A DNA stretch of 58,334 nucleotides. Source: Lachnospiraceae bacterium. GTDB taxonomy: Bacteria; Bacillota; Clostridia; Lachnospirales; Lachnospiraceae. Under the pieces are notes generated by a model that ran no database searches, had not been told where the DNA came from, and saw nothing but the letters and a program-made list of their open reading frames with translations. This document shows positions 19,058 to 28,325 of the stretch, piece by piece (position 1 is the first letter of the stretch; each line of letters opens with the position of its first letter). The stretch covers positions 1 through 58,334 of the forward strand of contig JAAWKU010000004.1 in NCBI GenBank assembly GCA_022797535.1, written 5' to 3'. The position numbers and the translations under genes were made by a program.

Positions 19058-19825
19058 TTAGTATTCTTTGATTTCTATTTTCTGTATTTCCAATATATCT
19101 TCTGGAGGTATGCTTTTTTTAATATGCTGGCCTATGCTTATTGGATAGTCGTAATCCATAAACAGTTTCGAGGTTATAAATCTCAATATCTCCATAAACA
19201 CGTCATCATTTTGGAACGAATATAGATCATTTAATTTGAAACGGAATTTTACCATCACCGGAGTTCCCATTCCCGTCAACACGTCCCATATCTTTTCCAT
19301 TCCTTCATGATTCTCAAATGAGCGCTCTGCAATTTCGCCGCCATAATTTCTTGCAAAATAATTAAATTTTCCCTTATAGAGCAGATTGTCTGGTGCAAAA
19401 AAGCATACCCGCCCCTTGCGTTCTCCAAGATACCCATCATACATTTTCCGTATTCTTGCCATGGCATAACCAATGTCACTCTCCACTATGCCATTTTCCC
19501 TTAACGCTTTAGATAATCGGTTACAGTAACTGTCAAACTCCAGCTTGGCTAATCCATGCTTCAGTATTTCATCATCGGAACAGATTCTTGTAACATGGTA
19601 TCCAATCCAAAAATATTTTTCTGCTATATTCCAAAATTCTTTATACACCAGCTGGATAATGTTTTCTGACCAAAAAAAATCACTAGGTAAAGCACATTGA
19701 ACGGAAAAGGCATCTTTCGGTGTTCGTGAATTTACATACTTTTGCAGATGATCAGAACGATTTTTAACGCACTCCATAATATCTTCAGGATAGGTTTCTA
19801 TCTGTTCAACATATATTTCTTTCAT
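19058..19825 (-). CDS. Uncharacterised protein translationally coupled to ToxN
   Basis: ATG (MKEIYVEQIETYPED) overlaps the toxN stop as ATGA; motifs GYHVTRI, GRVCFF, YGGE. Confidence 0.75.
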   Translation of the reverse strand: MKEIYVEQIETYPEDIMECVKNRSDHLQKYVNSRTPKDAFSVQCALPSDFFWSENIIQLVYKEFWNIAEKYFWIGYHVTRICSDDEILKHGLAKLEFDSYCNRLSKALRENGIVESDIGYAMARIRKMYDGYLGERKGRVCFFAPDNLLYKGKFNYFARNYGGEIAERSFENHEGMEKIWDVLTGMGTPVMVKFRFKLNDLYSFQNDDVFMEILRFITSKLFMDYDYPISIGQHIKKSIPPEDILEIQKIEIKEY

Positions 19826-20376
19826 ATATCCCTCCGCTGTGTCTTCCAATGCTGCTGATTCTTCCGCTTCTGCTGTACCATTTCCAGCTTTTTAAAATCG
19901 CAACAGCGTTTTTTCAAGAAACCATTGGCTTTATCCGACTGTACCATGATATACAGCTTATTAGCCTTTTTGACAATAGCTTCTTGGTTGCGCTGACACC
20001 AATCCAGCTGCTTTACCGCCATTTTTTTATAATTCCTTGCGGCAGCATCATCCCTTCCGATTACCCGGAGATTCAAGGGAACAATACAGCTTTCATCCAC
20101 TGGTATCATGTTGTTAAAATTTAAAACACCAATCAGCTTCTCCCCATCTAAAATTTTCATAAAATCCACATCATTCTTCATGGTTTTATGTTTTGGCTTC
20201 GGGGAGCTTAATGGGATGCAGTATTTCTGTTCCCCGCACACAATTACGATTCCCACAAAGGGCCTGGTTTCCTTTCCGACCTGTGGGGATACCGACATAA
20301 CTCTGTCATCTGCTTTTGCCAGATTTCGTATGTACTTCATATCTATGAGGTATAAATTCAGCCTTTTCTGTTCCAT
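19822..20376 (-). CDS. toxN: Type III toxin-antitoxin system ToxN/AbiQ-family endoribonuclease
   Basis: LNLYLIDMKYIRNL...RPFVGIVIVCGEQKYCIPLSSPKPKHKTMKNDVDFMKI...GVLNFNNMIPV...KKANKLY...KKRCCDFKKLE. Confidence 0.92.
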   Translation of the reverse strand: MEQKRLNLYLIDMKYIRNLAKADDRVMSVSPQVGKETRPFVGIVIVCGEQKYCIPLSSPKPKHKTMKNDVDFMKILDGEKLIGVLNFNNMIPVDESCIVPLNLRVIGRDDAAARNYKKMAVKQLDWCQRNQEAIVKKANKLYIMVQSDKANGFLKKRCCDFKKLEMVQQKRKNQQHWKTQRRDI

Positions 20377-20431
20377 AGCTGTCCCTTCATCAAAAATATT
20401 TTTCGCAAATTTTCTTTCGGGTAAAACTTAA

Positions 20432-20451
20432 GGCTGCGCTTCCGCGCAGCC
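20432..20451 (-). terminator. Hairpin between antitoxin repeats and toxN (attenuator-type terminator)
   Basis: GGCTGCGCGGAAGCGCAGCC followed by TTAAGTTTT. Confidence 0.75.
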
Positions 20452-20455
20452 TCAG

Positions 20456-20600
20456 ATCGACTCCACTTCCGGTAGGACTCACCGCTTTTATAGGTTCCAC
20501 TTCCGGTAGGACTCACCGCTTTTATAGGTTCCACTCTCAGTAGGACTCACTGCTTTTTACAAGAGCATAAACTCCCATACGATAAGCTATGCTTATCTCT
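20456..20600 (-). ncRNA. ToxI-like antitoxin RNA: three tandem 34-nt repeats
   Basis: Units 20524-20557, 20490-20523, 20456-20489; consensus AAAAGCGGTGAGTCCTACCGGAAGTGGAACCTAT; directly upstream of toxN. Confidence 0.88.
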
Positions 20601-20606
20601 AACTAA

Positions 20607-20635
20607 TTTATACCCAAAAATAGAAACTATGTCAA
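20607..20635 (-). promoter_or_regulatory. Sigma-70-type promoter of the type III TA operon
   Basis: TTGACA - 17 nt - TATAAA on the minus strand; palindrome GATAAGCTATGCTTATC downstream at 20581-20597. Confidence 0.8.
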
Positions 20636-20687
20636 GAAAATTTTTCATATTGTTTAATAATTTTAAAGCCCTTTCCTTCGGCCGCTA

Positions 20688-21101
20688 TCAGTTTTCCCGC
20701 CTCTGGTACCTGTACGCATCTTCAAACTCCACTGCGCCGTTGATGCGCTTCACTTCCTCCACACACTTCACATGGAGTTTCTGCAGCGCCTCCCCATCCA
20801 CGTCATGGGTGTAAGCAATGATCTGGGACAGCTTGGAAAGTTCCACCGCAATCTTAAAGTCCATCCGGGCCAGACGGTTCTCGCTGTCCTGCACCGTCCC
20901 TGCCACGGCGGAGGATAAGGACTGGAGCAGGTAATCTTCCGCCTTCCCCGCCATGAGGTATCCCAGATAAAACCGCAGCGCGTCCCCGATCAGCTCCGTG
21001 CGGTTTCTGGCCGCACCATTCCCGATGCAGGAATCGGCCAGCTCCAGAAGCTGCGTATCCACCCTGATGGAAAATTTGGCCTTATCCGCATTTGCGCCCA
21101 T
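20688..21101 (-). CDS. RHH-like relaxosome accessory protein
   Basis: AKFSIRVDTQLLELADSCIGNGAARNRTELIGDALRFYLGYL is a ribbon-helix-helix pattern; located in the mob region. Confidence 0.7.
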   Translation of the reverse strand: MGANADKAKFSIRVDTQLLELADSCIGNGAARNRTELIGDALRFYLGYLMAGKAEDYLLQSLSSAVAGTVQDSENRLARMDFKIAVELSKLSQIIAYTHDVDGEALQKLHVKCVEEVKRINGAVEFEDAYRYQRREN

Positions 21102-21562
21102 GGCATCCTCCTTCCTCCTGCCCTGTTTGCCCCCAGCCACCCTTAAAAATCCCCCTTTTCTTCTGATTTTCCTGCTGATTTCTCTGTCAAGCCACCTGAT
21201 TATCTGAAAACCTGTATCTCTGGGTGGCATCTGCCTTTCCCGCACGGCTTTGCCGGGCGGTGTGAACCGGGCGAGGGGGCTTGCAAAAGCCACCCGCCCT
21301 TTAACCTGCACACATTTCGACCCTGCCAATTACCCCCGGTTTCCCCGCCATTTTGGGCTGCCCCGCACTCCCTGCTGACAGGATTTGGGACTGTTTTCGC
21401 CAAATCGCCCCAAACAGGGCAGAAAGGGTGTCAGGCGGCCTGTTTATCCACTTTTCCCAAACAAGGGCACAAATCGCCCCACGGACGGCCACAGGGGGTA
21501 ACAGGGGCTTTCCTCTTACCCTGCCCTCACTTTGAGCGCCGCCTGTTCCGGATTGCGGGAGG

Positions 21563-21793
21563 TCAGACACCCCCGCCGCCTGCCTGGGATCTGGCCGGCC
21601 TGCGGGTAGCGGGCGGCGCATCCTCCCTGCTCTCGATGTACTCCCGGACGGCCTGGGGGACATACTTCTCATACATCTTCCCCATCGCCTCCGCCAGCTC
21701 CCCCTCGAAGTCCACGTTCTTTTTTCCCATGTACTGCCTGATGGCGCTTAATTTTTCCTCGTCATACTTCACCGTGAATGCCGTCTGCTTCAT
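21563..21793 (-). CDS. DUF6103-like small protein
   Basis: MKQTAFTVKYDEEKLSAIRQYMGKKNVDFEGELAEAMGKMYEKYVPQAVREYIE. Confidence 0.7.
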   Translation of the reverse strand: MKQTAFTVKYDEEKLSAIRQYMGKKNVDFEGELAEAMGKMYEKYVPQAVREYIESREDAPPATRRPARSQAGGGGV

Positions 21794-21827
21794 GCTTTTC
21801 TCCTTTCTGGTTTTATCTCCCGTCCCC

Positions 21828-22457
21828 TCACATGGATGGGAGCATCCCCTGTGTCCCCGCAGGGACATCTGTCTGGCTGCTGCTTTTCATTTCCTCCTGG
21901 CTGATCCCATCCGTCAGTCCCTCCTGGGCAGTCCCCCTCTGGCAGTTCGGGCAGAAACCAAGGTGGTACGCCACGTCAAACTGCCCGTCCTCAATGACCA
22001 GGTCCGCCACCTCCGGGCGGCTGCAGAGCATGTCCCCCAGGGTCTCCTGCAGGAACGGCTTCCTCTCCACGCACAGGCCGGTCATGTCCTCCAGTTCATC
22101 AAAGCTGACCGTCCAGTTCCCCTCCGTGGTCCGGCTGGTGCCCCCGGCAATGATGGCATCCACGGCCTCCGCCAGCTCCAAGTTCAGCCTGGAGAGCGTG
22201 GGGTAGCGCAGGGCTGTGGCCTCCGGCACATAGGAGGCATACCGGGCGTATCCGCTGCCCCCGCTCTCCACCAGCAGGCAGTGGTACACACCCTCCCCGT
22301 CCACCCCCATCACTTCCGTACTTTCCACGATGACCTCGTGGCGGTGCAGGGGGTGGCGCAGCATTTCCTCCAGCTTCCCCGCCGGGACCGTGACGGTTTT
22401 CTCTATGGCAAATTCCCGGAAAGTAAAATCCGGCTTGTGTTCAAACACTGTTTTCAT
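21828..22457 (-). CDS. DUF6329-like ICE protein
   Basis: GEGVYHCLLVESGGSGYARYASYVPEATAL shared with the neighbouring 22516-23628 product. Confidence 0.65.
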   Translation of the reverse strand: MKTVFEHKPDFTFREFAIEKTVTVPAGKLEEMLRHPLHRHEVIVESTEVMGVDGEGVYHCLLVESGGSGYARYASYVPEATALRYPTLSRLNLELAEAVDAIIAGGTSRTTEGNWTVSFDELEDMTGLCVERKPFLQETLGDMLCSRPEVADLVIEDGQFDVAYHLGFCPNCQRGTAQEGLTDGISQEEMKSSSQTDVPAGTQGMLPSM

Positions 22458-22515
22458 ATCCTGCAGCCTCCTTCCCCCGGGGCCGCCAACATCAGGGAAA
22501 GACAGCCCCGCCCTT

Positions 22516-23628
22516 TCACATGGACTGGATCGGCGTTTCCTCCTGTCCTATGTCCGGCCATCCTTCCAGAAGACCTTCAACGGACATGGGGAGGATATCC
22601 TGAACGCCCCCGCCTGCCGCCAGATGTTCTGCCGCCCGTGCCATCTCCCATGGGAAGATGCAGGAACGGTGCTCCGCAAGGGAGACCATCTCCCCGGCCA
22701 CCCTGTCCCCATGCCTCTCCCGGATGGCACGGAAACGGCACATAAATTCATCCAAAAACACCTCTGCCGTCTTGCCGGGTACTTTCGGCTCCCCCGCCTT
22801 ATCATACCCCTCCAGCTCCTTTGCCCACTCATACCAGACTGCGGCCGCCTCCCCGCTGCATGGGCGGATGGCCTCCAGCTCCCTTGCGAACACCTCGTAT
22901 TCCATCCCCTGTCTTTTTGCAAAAAAGCTGCCCACCCTCCCCACGGGGATAAAACCTACATCCGATTCATGGACCAGATATGTGTCAGCCGGTATGCCGC
23001 TGCGGATCAGGTCGCCAAGCCTCTGCCGTTTTTCCTCCGGACAGGCGTGTTCTGCGATTTCTTCTTTCTGGCGTTCCTGGATCTGCTCCGGGTGGTATCG
23101 GATGCCGAAACAATCTCCCCGGATACACACTTCTACCACCTCCGGCCTCTCTGCGATCATGTCCGCCATAAGCTCCTGCAGGAACGGGTTTTCTCCCAGC
23201 TCCAGGCCGGACTGCTCCCTGATTTCTTCAAAACTGACCTCCCAATATCCCTCCTGCTCGTTGTCCAGCCCCTTTGTGATAAACTGCTCCACCAAAAGCG
23301 CCAGCCTGTACCCCATCTCCGACAGGGAGTCGTATAGAAAAGCTGCCGCATCCGGCACATAGGAGGCATAGCGGGCATAATCATACCCATCCGCCTCCAC
23401 CAGAACGCCATCCCGGTGGTTTTCGCCGGTGACCAGCAGGCAGTGGTACACGCCACTTTCATCCTGGCGCATCAGATTCACATTCCCTTTTATATAGTCA
23501 TGGTATTCCATCGGGCTTTGCAGGAATCGTTCAAATTCCCTTTCTGAAAGGCGGATGGTCTTTTCCGCCTTTGTCTGGCAGAGTTTAAAGCATGGCTTGT
23601 GTTCCATGATAACATTTGTTGGATTCAT
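22516..23628 (-). CDS. DUF6329-like protein with additional C-terminal domain; paralogue of 21828-22457
   Basis: SGVYHCLLVTGENHRDGVLVEADGYDYARYASYVPDAAAF; ATG preceded by GGAGGGACACC. Confidence 0.65.
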   Translation of the reverse strand: MNPTNVIMEHKPCFKLCQTKAEKTIRLSEREFERFLQSPMEYHDYIKGNVNLMRQDESGVYHCLLVTGENHRDGVLVEADGYDYARYASYVPDAAAFLYDSLSEMGYRLALLVEQFITKGLDNEQEGYWEVSFEEIREQSGLELGENPFLQELMADMIAERPEVVEVCIRGDCFGIRYHPEQIQERQKEEIAEHACPEEKRQRLGDLIRSGIPADTYLVHESDVGFIPVGRVGSFFAKRQGMEYEVFARELEAIRPCSGEAAAVWYEWAKELEGYDKAGEPKVPGKTAEVFLDEFMCRFRAIRERHGDRVAGEMVSLAEHRSCIFPWEMARAAEHLAAGGGVQDILPMSVEGLLEGWPDIGQEETPIQSM

Positions 23629-23638
23629 GGTGTCCCTC

Positions 23639-24652
23639 CTAATCCGGCAGGCGTCCGAAGGAAAAAAATTTTTCCCTCCAGTATGCCGTCTCAATGCTTG
23701 TGTAGCCAATGGGTGAGCCGCAGTGCAGCATCCTTCCCCCGCCCACATAGATCCCCACATGGCTCACCGGGCCGCTGCTGGCATAGGTGCCGCTGAAGAA
23801 CACCAGGTCGCCGGGCTGCGCTTCCTCCTTCGGCACGATGGCGCATTGGTTATAGATCCCCGTGGCCGTGGTGCGGGACAGGGGATAGGCTCCGGAATGG
23901 GTGTAGACCCAGCAGACAAACCCGGAGCAGTCAAAGGATGTCTCTGGCGTCGATCCCCCCCACACATAGGGGTAGCCCAGATACTTCTCCCCCTCCGCAA
24001 TCAGCGCCGCAAAACTGCCGTCCCCCATGGCCTCGCCGGGCGGCAGACCGCTCCCCGGCCCGGCCTGCCCGTATTTTGCCAGCACATAGATGCGCTGGGC
24101 ATTGGCCCTGTCCTCGTCCGTGATCCCCCGCCCCAGCAGGGCGGACAGGTTACCGTACACGGTCCCCATGTCCGTGATGGGGACTGCCGCCGTGTAGGTT
24201 TGCCCTTCCTCATCCTCCCGTTCCTCATAGTCCACGAAACAGTCCGCAAAGCCCCTGTAATCGTCATCGTTCATCCGGGGCTGCTCCGCGCCGAAAAACA
24301 GAGAATAGAAAACCGCCTTGACACGGTATCCGTCCACCGTGCCATCCTCCGCCATTTCGTTGATCTCAGCCAGAACCGCATCCAGTTCCCGGAAGCTCTC
24401 CCGCATCTTCTCGATATACATCCGGTAATCTGCCGGGAGTCCCGCCGACAGGTATCCGCCGCCCCACGCCAGATCCACTGCGGCGTTGTTATGCGCTGCC
24501 GTGCCGGACAGCGCGCACAGGATCATCACAACGATCAGGATAAAAGGCGTCAGGACTGCAGCCGCCACGGTGGCTATCGCTGTCCTCCCCCTCTTGTCTG
24601 ACGCCGCGGCCAGCACGGCCTTGGCCGCCAGCACAGCTGCCGTTGCCGCCAT
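23639..24652 (-). CDS. NlpC/P60 cell-wall hydrolase of the conjugation module
   Basis: GYPYVWGGSTPETSFDCSGFVCWVYTHSGAYPLSRTT...PGDLVFFSGTY...SHVGIYVGGGRMLHCGSPIGY; N-terminal TM. Confidence 0.93.
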   Translation of the reverse strand: MAATAAVLAAKAVLAAASDKRGRTAIATVAAAVLTPFILIVVMILCALSGTAAHNNAAVDLAWGGGYLSAGLPADYRMYIEKMRESFRELDAVLAEINEMAEDGTVDGYRVKAVFYSLFFGAEQPRMNDDDYRGFADCFVDYEEREDEEGQTYTAAVPITDMGTVYGNLSALLGRGITDEDRANAQRIYVLAKYGQAGPGSGLPPGEAMGDGSFAALIAEGEKYLGYPYVWGGSTPETSFDCSGFVCWVYTHSGAYPLSRTTATGIYNQCAIVPKEEAQPGDLVFFSGTYASSGPVSHVGIYVGGGRMLHCGSPIGYTSIETAYWREKFFSFGRLPD

Positions 24653-24687
24653 AGGCTTCCCTCCTTTCTTTCCATACGCCTGCAGCA

Positions 24688-25212
24688 TCACCCCATCGGC
24701 TCCATCCCGCCCATTCCGGTCATCCCCTGCCCCTGGTCCCCCATGCCCATGTCCTGCCCAAACACTTTTGCGTAGGCATTATGGATGGCGTCCTCCAAAG
24801 GCTTTGTATCCAGCCCGCACTGCTCATAGCCCGCCCATATGGCATCCGCGTACCCGTCAGACGGGATGCCGAATTCACGTCCGGGTGTCATGATATAACC
24901 CATGGCGGACACCTCTTTCCCATCCATTTCCACCTGCAGCATCTGTTTCCCGTAAAGTCTGGGATACCCTTCGTAGCGGTCCAGTGCCTGCTCATCCGCC
25001 CTGCGGATCTTCCATAAAAGCACAGGCACTGAGCTGCCCTCCTTCGGCTCCACGGTGGCAACCGCTCCTCTGGGCACTCCCCGGAACAGCAGCTCATACC
25101 CTTTCAGCTCACCTGTCCCCACCACCTCCGCAGTGGGGCAGCGGAATGCCATCTGTGTCTGGTTCATGTTGCTGCCGTATGCCAGATATATTGTTTCCTT
25201 TTTTCTTCCCAT
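24688..25212 (-). CDS. Gamma-glutamylcyclotransferase (GGCT/AIG2)-like protein
   Basis: IYLAYGSNMNQTQMAFRCPTAEVVGTGELKGYELLFRG...RYEGYPRLYGKQML. Confidence 0.88.
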   Translation of the reverse strand: MGRKKETIYLAYGSNMNQTQMAFRCPTAEVVGTGELKGYELLFRGVPRGAVATVEPKEGSSVPVLLWKIRRADEQALDRYEGYPRLYGKQMLQVEMDGKEVSAMGYIMTPGREFGIPSDGYADAIWAGYEQCGLDTKPLEDAIHNAYAKVFGQDMGMGDQGQGMTGMGGMEPMG

Positions 25213-25324
25213 TTTCGGATATGCTCCTTTCCCTTGCACTGCCTGTCCTTTTCCCGTCACAGGCACACCCTTCTGTCAGTCTGCCGGATCTGTCCATGCA
25301 ATGCGGCAGGACCGGCATGATCTC

Positions 25325-26374
25325 CTACATGCTCATCACATAAGACTGCGTCTCCTGTCCGGTCTCTTCCTGCCCGCTCTCTGGAACGGCAGGCGCTTCC
25401 CTTTCCTGTGCAGGGTTCTCCTGCTCCGCCCGCTCCTTTTCTCTTTTCTGTCTTTGCCTTTCCTTCTGCGCCTCCGCCTGGGCCGGATCGCGCCATGCGA
25501 TGCAGCCCGGAAGCTCCGCCAGCAGGTGCTGTCTGGCGGTGGCAAATTCGTCCCCGATCAGCCCAAGGCGCAGCAGCCAGGTGCGGAACGTGTATTTCTC
25601 ATTGGTGGTCTGGGTCTTCCTTCGGCTGGCGCATGCCTGGTTCAGCGCCTGTGCAGTGATGGCCAGGCTGAACTGGATATACGCCTTTACCTTGCCTGCG
25701 TGGAGCGTCCCGTTGAACAAACGGAACTCCACCGTCCCCTTCTGGAATACGGAGTGGAGGTTCAGGCAGTGGTACCGGCTGTCATCATAATGATGGAGTC
25801 TGCGGCTGTCGCCGTCATACCAGATCCGTTCCACCCCGTCCAGGGTTTTCGGCTTCTTCTGGTTCAGTTCCTCCAGAAACCGTTCCTCCATCTTCCGGCA
25901 GTATTGATGCTCGCGGGCCACGGATACCTTCAGAGCCCTGTAGATCAGATCCTCCTTGGACGCCATGATGTTCGTGATGTTGCGCAGCGTCCGGGCATCA
26001 AAGGGGGAGGCGTCCACATGCACATGGATGCCGCATTTTTCATTGGTGATCGCCCCATGCTTCCTCAGTTCACGGATGATCTCCTGAATGGGTATGATAT
26101 CCTCATAACGACAGATGGGGCTGACCATCTCTGTCTTGTAATCACCCTCTGCCCTTACCCTACGCCCCCCTATCTTCCGCTCCGGGATGATGCTGGCATC
26201 CATCATAAATTTCCACTGCCGCCCCTGTCTGTCCAGCGCTGTATAGGTTTCATACCCTGTCCCCGCATAGTAGCTTTCTGTCCCGAAATATGCGGCAGCA
26301 ACCTCCGCAGCCTCCTGCCGCGTGATTCCGGTCATCTCAATCTCAATGCCGAACCGCTGTTCCTTAAGCTCCAA
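25325..26374 (-). CDS. Amidoligase-family protein
   Basis: RFGIEIEMTGITRQEAAEVAAAYFG...CGIHVHVDASPF...TVEFRLFNGTLHAGKVKAYIQF. Confidence 0.9.
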   Translation of the reverse strand: MELKEQRFGIEIEMTGITRQEAAEVAAAYFGTESYYAGTGYETYTALDRQGRQWKFMMDASIIPERKIGGRRVRAEGDYKTEMVSPICRYEDIIPIQEIIRELRKHGAITNEKCGIHVHVDASPFDARTLRNITNIMASKEDLIYRALKVSVAREHQYCRKMEERFLEELNQKKPKTLDGVERIWYDGDSRRLHHYDDSRYHCLNLHSVFQKGTVEFRLFNGTLHAGKVKAYIQFSLAITAQALNQACASRRKTQTTNEKYTFRTWLLRLGLIGDEFATARQHLLAELPGCIAWRDPAQAEAQKERQRQKREKERAEQENPAQEREAPAVPESGQEETGQETQSYVMSM

Positions 26375-26407
26375 CCATGTCCCCTCCCTTCTGTCCTGCA
26401 GGCACTT

Positions 26408-28255
26408 CTAGCGGCCTCCCGCCTTTCCGAACAGCCGGGCCTTATGCTCCGGGGCGTTAACCAGCAGGTTGTACCGCTCGTTGCCGCACTTGTAGAGGCA
26501 CACGCCCCTCTGGGGGTAGCGGATCAGGCCGTACTCGCTCTCCTCCAGCTGGAGGGTGTCCGTGTAGAATCTGGCGTCAATGCTGCCCGCGTTGAACAGG
26601 AACTGGTGGGTGGGGATGGAGAACAGGGGCTTGGTATACTCCCTGATGCCGTCCAGATTAAAATCCTCCAGGTTCTGGCTGGCGATGATCACCGCCGAAT
26701 CCTTCTTCCGCACGCGTTTCATGAAATTGCGGACGTACTCCACGGCGGTCAGGTTTGACAAAAACAGGTAGAACTCGTCCAGACTGGCCGCCGTGTTCCC
26801 CACGGTCAGCAGCTCATCGCTCATAAAGGAGAGCACGTTGAACAGCAGGGCGTCTTTGAGGCTCCGGCTGGCCTGCAGCAGCCCCTTCACCCCGAAAGTG
26901 ATAAAGCTGGAATCCGTGATGTTGGTATGCCCGTTGAAGAACTTGCTCTCCGCGCCCACGCACATGGAGTGCAGCCCCAGCAGGATGCCCCGCAGCATCT
27001 CCGCTGTATAGAGCTGCCGCTTATCCTCGTCAAACGCCTTGTACTCCGCCTCCATCAGGGCATACAGGTCGGAGAGGACAGGGTAGTCCTCCGGCGCCAG
27101 GCTGTCGAAGTCACTCTGGTCCGTAATCCCCCATCCTGCATACAGTTTCTGGATCATAATCTCTATGACATCAATCTCCCTGTCCGTGAAGTCCTTGTAG
27201 CTGCGGAAAAAATCTTTTAAGAAGCTGATGTGCTGGGACAGCCGGGAGCGGATGCGGAATGTCTGGGGCGCGTCCATGTCCTCCGGGCCTGCGGCGTCAT
27301 CCCAGGTCTTAGGCTCTAAGGGGTTTATGATGTACCTGCCGCCCATCAGGTCTATAAAGCAGCCGCCCAGATTGTCCGTCAGATCCTCGTACTCCATCTC
27401 CGGGTCCAGGGCACAGACGCGCATCCCTGATTCCCGCAGGTTGGTCAGGAGCAGCTTCAGCAGATGGCTCTTGCCCTGGCCGCTGTTGCCAAGGATCAGG
27501 ATGTTTGCGTTGGTCTTGTCATCTGCCCTGCGGCCCACGTCCACCAGCACGTTGCTGCCGAACTTGTCCCGCCCGATATAGAAGCCCTGGGGGTCTGTCT
27601 TCCCGGAGTAGTTAAAGGGGTAGAGGTTCGCCACGCTGCTGGCGGGCAGCACCCGCTCGAACTGGTCACGGAACAGGTTGTGGCCCGTGGGCATCACGCA
27701 CTGGAACCCCTGTTTCTGGCGCAGCATCAGCTTATCCACGTTCAGCTTGGAACGGATCAGCTCCGTCAGCACCTCCGTCTGTAGGAGTTTCAGCTGATCC
27801 AGGTCATGGGCGCACAGCTCCAGGTAGACCGCCGTGTGCAGCAGCGGCTCCCTGTTGCGGTGCATCTGCGCCACGATGGCCGCCACGTCCTGCAGGTTGC
27901 TCTCCGCCAGCACGGTGGCCTGCAGATCGTTGGTGCTGCCCCGGTCCATGCGGTTCTTGTTTGCCGCGTTGCTGATGATCTTCCTTTCCTCCACCGGCGT
28001 CACATGGCGGGTGTAGATGCGCAGGGTCACGCCGTCCTTTTCCCCAAGGCGGGAGAGGATGGCCTGCTCATCGGTAGCCGTGGGGTATTCCCGCAGCGCC
28101 CACACACAGCGGTATGTGTTCCCGCAGATGAAGTGGTCCGTCTCAAACTTGATGACGGAGGGCGCGATCATATCCATGAATTCCTGGATATGCACAGCCT
28201 CCGGTGTCCCTGCCGGCACATTCGTCCCCGCAGGGACATTTTCTGCTCTTTTCAA
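26408..28255 (-). CDS. VirB4-like conjugation ATPase
   Basis: ILILGNSGQGKSHLLKLLLTNLRE; DEFYLFLSN; AVIIASQNLEDF; TTG start after GGAGGTG. Confidence 0.92.
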   Translation of the reverse strand: MKRAENVPAGTNVPAGTPEAVHIQEFMDMIAPSVIKFETDHFICGNTYRCVWALREYPTATDEQAILSRLGEKDGVTLRIYTRHVTPVEERKIISNAANKNRMDRGSTNDLQATVLAESNLQDVAAIVAQMHRNREPLLHTAVYLELCAHDLDQLKLLQTEVLTELIRSKLNVDKLMLRQKQGFQCVMPTGHNLFRDQFERVLPASSVANLYPFNYSGKTDPQGFYIGRDKFGSNVLVDVGRRADDKTNANILILGNSGQGKSHLLKLLLTNLRESGMRVCALDPEMEYEDLTDNLGGCFIDLMGGRYIINPLEPKTWDDAAGPEDMDAPQTFRIRSRLSQHISFLKDFFRSYKDFTDREIDVIEIMIQKLYAGWGITDQSDFDSLAPEDYPVLSDLYALMEAEYKAFDEDKRQLYTAEMLRGILLGLHSMCVGAESKFFNGHTNITDSSFITFGVKGLLQASRSLKDALLFNVLSFMSDELLTVGNTAASLDEFYLFLSNLTAVEYVRNFMKRVRKKDSAVIIASQNLEDFNLDGIREYTKPLFSIPTHQFLFNAGSIDARFYTDTLQLEESEYGLIRYPQRGVCLYKCGNERYNLLVNAPEHKARLFGKAGGR

Positions 28256-28325
28256 ATAGGCACCTCCAATCAGATAATGTGGGGAAAGCCTGCCGCCTGG
28301 CAGCCCCCTCCTGCTTAAATGGGCA

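Noticed and set aside
20456-20557. Possible CRISPR array (three 34-nt repeats)
   Set aside because: Repeats are directly contiguous with no spacers, have a promoter and terminator, and sit upstream of ToxN; they fit a type III antitoxin RNA.
25055-26758. 567-aa plus-strand ORF (and other long plus-strand ORFs, e.g. 2136-2972, 14506-15192, 21636-22745, 46741-47709)
   Set aside because: They lie antisense to well-supported genes (amidoligase, VirB4, recombinase, toprim protein); low-complexity shadow ORFs in GC-rich sequence with no domain signature.
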